Source: Flavobacterium sp. UGB4466
GTDB taxonomy: Bacteria; Bacteroidota; Bacteroidia; Flavobacteriales; Flavobacteriaceae
Assembly (NCBI RefSeq): GCF_903469665.1
Contig: NZ_CAGKLC010000036.1
Coordinates: forward strand, 1 to 42,675
Length of the DNA: 42,675 nucleotides
Reading direction: 5' to 3'
Translations under genes and position numbers: made by a program
Notes under the pieces: generated by a model
The model's database searches: none
Seen by the model: the letters and a program-made list of their open reading frames with translations, nothing else
What the model was told of the DNA's origin: nothing
Shown here: in pieces, positions 40,784 to 42,675 of the stretch
How positions within the stretch are numbered: the stretch's first letter is position 1
How the letters are laid out: the number at the start of each line of letters is the position of its first letter

Positions 40784-41170
40784 TTAATGATTTTCGGGAT
40801 TTCTGAAATAGTCAATTTTATAATTGAACATATAAGCCATGTTAGCTGCTCGCATTTTTGCTTCTTCGGTAATAGTTCCCGAAAATAGCCCGTCGATAGA
40901 AGTATTAAAAAGCAGTACCCAACGATCGAAATGGGTTTTGTCTACCGGTAATTGTTTGTGTGGAGGAAAAGGACTTCCTGAATAGGCACGCACATCAAAT
41001 AAAATGGTTTGCCAGAAACCGTACATTTTTTCTAAATGCTCCGACCAGCGATCCTGGAGTTTCTCGTTGAAAATCGGTCCCAGTAAATCGTCTTTTCTCA
41101 CTTTACCATAAAAGGTGTCTACCATTAATTTTATATCTTCTATGTTTGAAATATCTTTAAGAGTTGCCAT
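40784..41170 (-). CDS. group III truncated haemoglobin
   Basis: The small haem protein is of the truncated 2-on-2 class, group III. The 128 residues show the family signatures: FYGKVRKDDLLGPIF near the start, WSEHLEKMYGFW (42-53), YSGSPFPPHKQLP, and the proximal histidine H80 in THFDRW. Members of this group bind oxygen, NO or other small ligands; a role in NO or oxygen handling is likely but not proven. The promoter-like box at 41193-41200 lies about 23 bases before the start codon. Confidence 0.92.
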   Translation of the reverse strand: MATLKDISNIEDIKLMVDTFYGKVRKDDLLGPIFNEKLQDRWSEHLEKMYGFWQTILFDVRAYSGSPFPPHKQLPVDKTHFDRWVLLFNTSIDGLFSGTITEEAKMRAANMAYMFNYKIDYFRNPENH

Positions 41171-41192
41171 GTTTTCTACTATAAATGAAAGA

Positions 41193-41200
41193 CAAAAGTA
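41193..41200 (-). promoter_or_regulatory. -7 box for the truncated haemoglobin gene
   Basis: The minus-strand TACTTTTG fits TAnnTTTG and predicts a leader of about 15-20 bases. No TTTG -33 element is seen. Confidence 0.5.
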
Positions 41201-41312
41201 CGATTAACTAATTTGTGATCGCTGATATTTATCATTTCAGATTGTTTGTAAGTTCGATTGAAAAGGTTTTTATTGTAAAAATAAACAGTTTTAAATCGAA
41301 CCCTTTTTTATT

Positions 41313-42557
41313 TTACCCGATCAGTTGTGTAAATAGATCCTGACGGTCATTTAAATATTGAAACTCAAATCCGTTTTTGGTCATGTTCATTTTAATCGCC
41401 AGTATGTCTTTTTTGTTCTTTAGTTCTAAACCTACGACTACTGAGCCTACCTCACGGCTGTTTTTCTTGGCAAATTGGAAATAAGTGATATCATCATCAG
41501 GGCCTAAGATGTTGTTTACAAATTCTTTTAAAGCACCCGGACGCTGTGGAAACTGAATCATAAAATAATGCATCAGACCTTCGTATAATAAAGAGCGCTC
41601 TTTTATTTCGGCAGTTCTTTCAATGTCATTGTTGCTACCGCTCACCACACAAACTACTTTTTTACCTTTTATTTTATCTTTGTAAAAATCCAAAGCGGCA
41701 ATGGTTAATGCTCCTGCAGGTTCTACGACCATGGCTTCTTCGTTATACAAACGCAGAATCGTAGTACAAACTTTTCCTTCCGGTACCAGAATAATATCGT
41801 CTAAATTAGTACGACAGATTTCGAAAGTTTTGTCGCCTACTTGTTTTACGGCAGCGCCATCCACAAATTTGTCAATTGTTTTTAAAGCTGTGTTTTTATT
41901 GACATCGATAGAGTTTTTCATTGAAGGGGCTCCTTTGGGTTCTACTCCAATGATTTTTGTATTTGGGCTTAGTTGCTTAAAAACTTCAGACAAACCGGAA
42001 GCCAGTCCGCCACCGCCAATGGGAACAAAAACATAATCGATAGGTTCTTTATAACTGTCCAGAATTTCTAATCCTACAGTTCCCTGACCGGCAATAACTT
42101 TTTCATCGTCAAAAGGATGGATGAAGGTTTTTTGATTTTCGGTTGCATCTGCTGTAGCTGAAGCATAGGCATCGTCGAAAGTGTCTCCGGTAAGTATAAT
42201 TTCAACAAATGATTTTCCGAACAATTGTACCTGTTTGACTTTTTGTTTTGGAGTGGTTTTGGGCATGTAGATTTTACCTTTTATTTGCAAAAGATGACAG
42301 GAGTAAGCTACGCCCTGTGCATGATTTCCTGCACTGGCACATATAATTCCGCTTGCTTTTTCGGTTTCGGTTAACGAAGAAATCTTGTTGTAAGCTCCTC
42401 TGATTTTATACGATCGCACAATTTGTAAATCTTCTCTTTTTAATAAAATAGTAGATTTAAACTCGTCCGAAAGATTTAAATTTTGGGTGAGTGGAGTAGC
42501 GGCAACCACATTTTCAAGTTGCTTTTGAGCAGCAAGTACTTCGTTAAATAAATTCAT
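41313..42557 (-). CDS. ilvA: threonine ammonia-lyase (IlvA)
   Basis: The enzyme is PLP-dependent and converts threonine to 2-oxobutanoate, the first step of isoleucine synthesis. The start is placed at ATG 42557 (MNLFNEVLAAQKQ), eight codons after an in-frame GTG at 42581, giving 414 residues. K51 in RSYKIRGAYNK is the PLP-binding lysine and IGGGGLASG binds the PLP phosphate. The C-terminal ACT-like domain (about 330-414, HYFMIQFPQRPGALKEF) allows regulation by isoleucine or valine; there is one such domain, as in the short biosynthetic form. The other isoleucine genes are not in the window. Confidence 0.93.
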   Translation of the reverse strand: MNLFNEVLAAQKQLENVVAATPLTQNLNLSDEFKSTILLKREDLQIVRSYKIRGAYNKISSLTETEKASGIICASAGNHAQGVAYSCHLLQIKGKIYMPKTTPKQKVKQVQLFGKSFVEIILTGDTFDDAYASATADATENQKTFIHPFDDEKVIAGQGTVGLEILDSYKEPIDYVFVPIGGGGLASGLSEVFKQLSPNTKIIGVEPKGAPSMKNSIDVNKNTALKTIDKFVDGAAVKQVGDKTFEICRTNLDDIILVPEGKVCTTILRLYNEEAMVVEPAGALTIAALDFYKDKIKGKKVVCVVSGSNNDIERTAEIKERSLLYEGLMHYFMIQFPQRPGALKEFVNNILGPDDDITYFQFAKKNSREVGSVVVGLELKNKKDILAIKMNMTKNGFEFQYLNDRQDLFTQLIG

Positions 42558-42578
42558 AAAGATTAAATTGTTTTTTGC

Positions 42579-42615
42579 CACAGATTAAAGGATTAAAAAA
42601 GATTTTTAATCTGTG
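42579..42615. repeat. inverted repeat CACAGATTAAA / TTTAATCTGTG
   Basis: The perfect 11-base arms (42579-42589, 42605-42615) enclose 15 bases. It lies just upstream of ilvA and contains loosely repeated GATTAAA/GATTTTT. It resembles the short intergenic repeats in the rest of the window. The strand of ilvA transcription crosses it, so it could be a leader element. Confidence 0.6.
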
Positions 42616-42675
42616 AAAATCTTTGAAATCTAAAGCAAAATGTTTTGTACTATATTTTTTTTAAATAAAAAAACC

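Noticed and set aside
1..42675. Insertion sequence, integrase, att site, phage or defence system
   Set aside because: No transposase, recombinase or nuclease gene is present; gene order and composition look like native flavobacterial chromosome throughout.

Overview
The window reads as a stretch of chromosome from a flavobacterium (Bacteroidota, most likely Flavobacterium or a close relative). It is AT-rich. Its promoters show the Bacteroidota -7 element TAnnTTTG (TACCTTTGCA occurs upstream of era, der and the type IX cassette), and A-rich stretches stand in for Shine-Dalgarno sites. The gene content fits: a PorP/SprF protein with a type B type IX secretion (T9SS) substrate, a TamL-type lipoprotein, a long aromatic amino acid hydroxylase, and several TonB-type outer membrane proteins. 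I see no phage, transposase, rRNA operon or CRISPR array.

Layout. 1-2.7 kb: partial initiator tRNA-Met (-), then the GTPase genes era and der (+). 2.8-6.8 kb: an unknown lipoprotein and an outer-membrane beta-barrel protein (+). 6.9-10.1 kb (-): a TonB-dependent receptor and an Rrf2 regulator, with operator-like repeats between them. 10.3-13.6 kb (-): a five-gene run of M23 peptidase, MerR regulator, LemA and two TPM-domain proteins, divergent from alaS and a small secreted protein (13.9-17.2 kb, +). 17.4-19.1 kb (-): an ABC exporter. 19.5-21.8 kb (+): a lipoprotein, a degenerate duplicated block, and a GSCFA-family protein. 22.1-29.5 kb (+): tamB and tamL, overlapping. 29.6-36.9 kb (-): a three-gene T9SS cassette (type B CTD surface protein, PorP/SprF, OmpA/PD40 protein) with a structured leader that may encode a 35-residue peptide. 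37.5-42.6 kb: a DUF4230 protein (+), then aromatic amino acid hydroxylase, a small secreted protein, a group III truncated haemoglobin and threonine ammonia-lyase (all -).

How the genes work together. Era and Der act in ribosome assembly. TamB and TamL form an envelope bridge. The T9SS trio looks like one adhesin-like substrate with its dedicated outer-membrane partner and a peptidoglycan-anchored accessory protein. The Rrf2/TonB pair looks like a regulated uptake module.

The least explained signal is not a gene. At least ten short degenerate tandem arrays with a strict 7- or 8-bp period fill intergenic spaces, using different unit sequences and several times occurring as inverted pairs. The second is a decayed duplication at 20.3-20.8 kb that kept its promoter spacing exactly. 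The third is the leader of the T9SS cassette, where a small ORF and a nested hairpin coincide.
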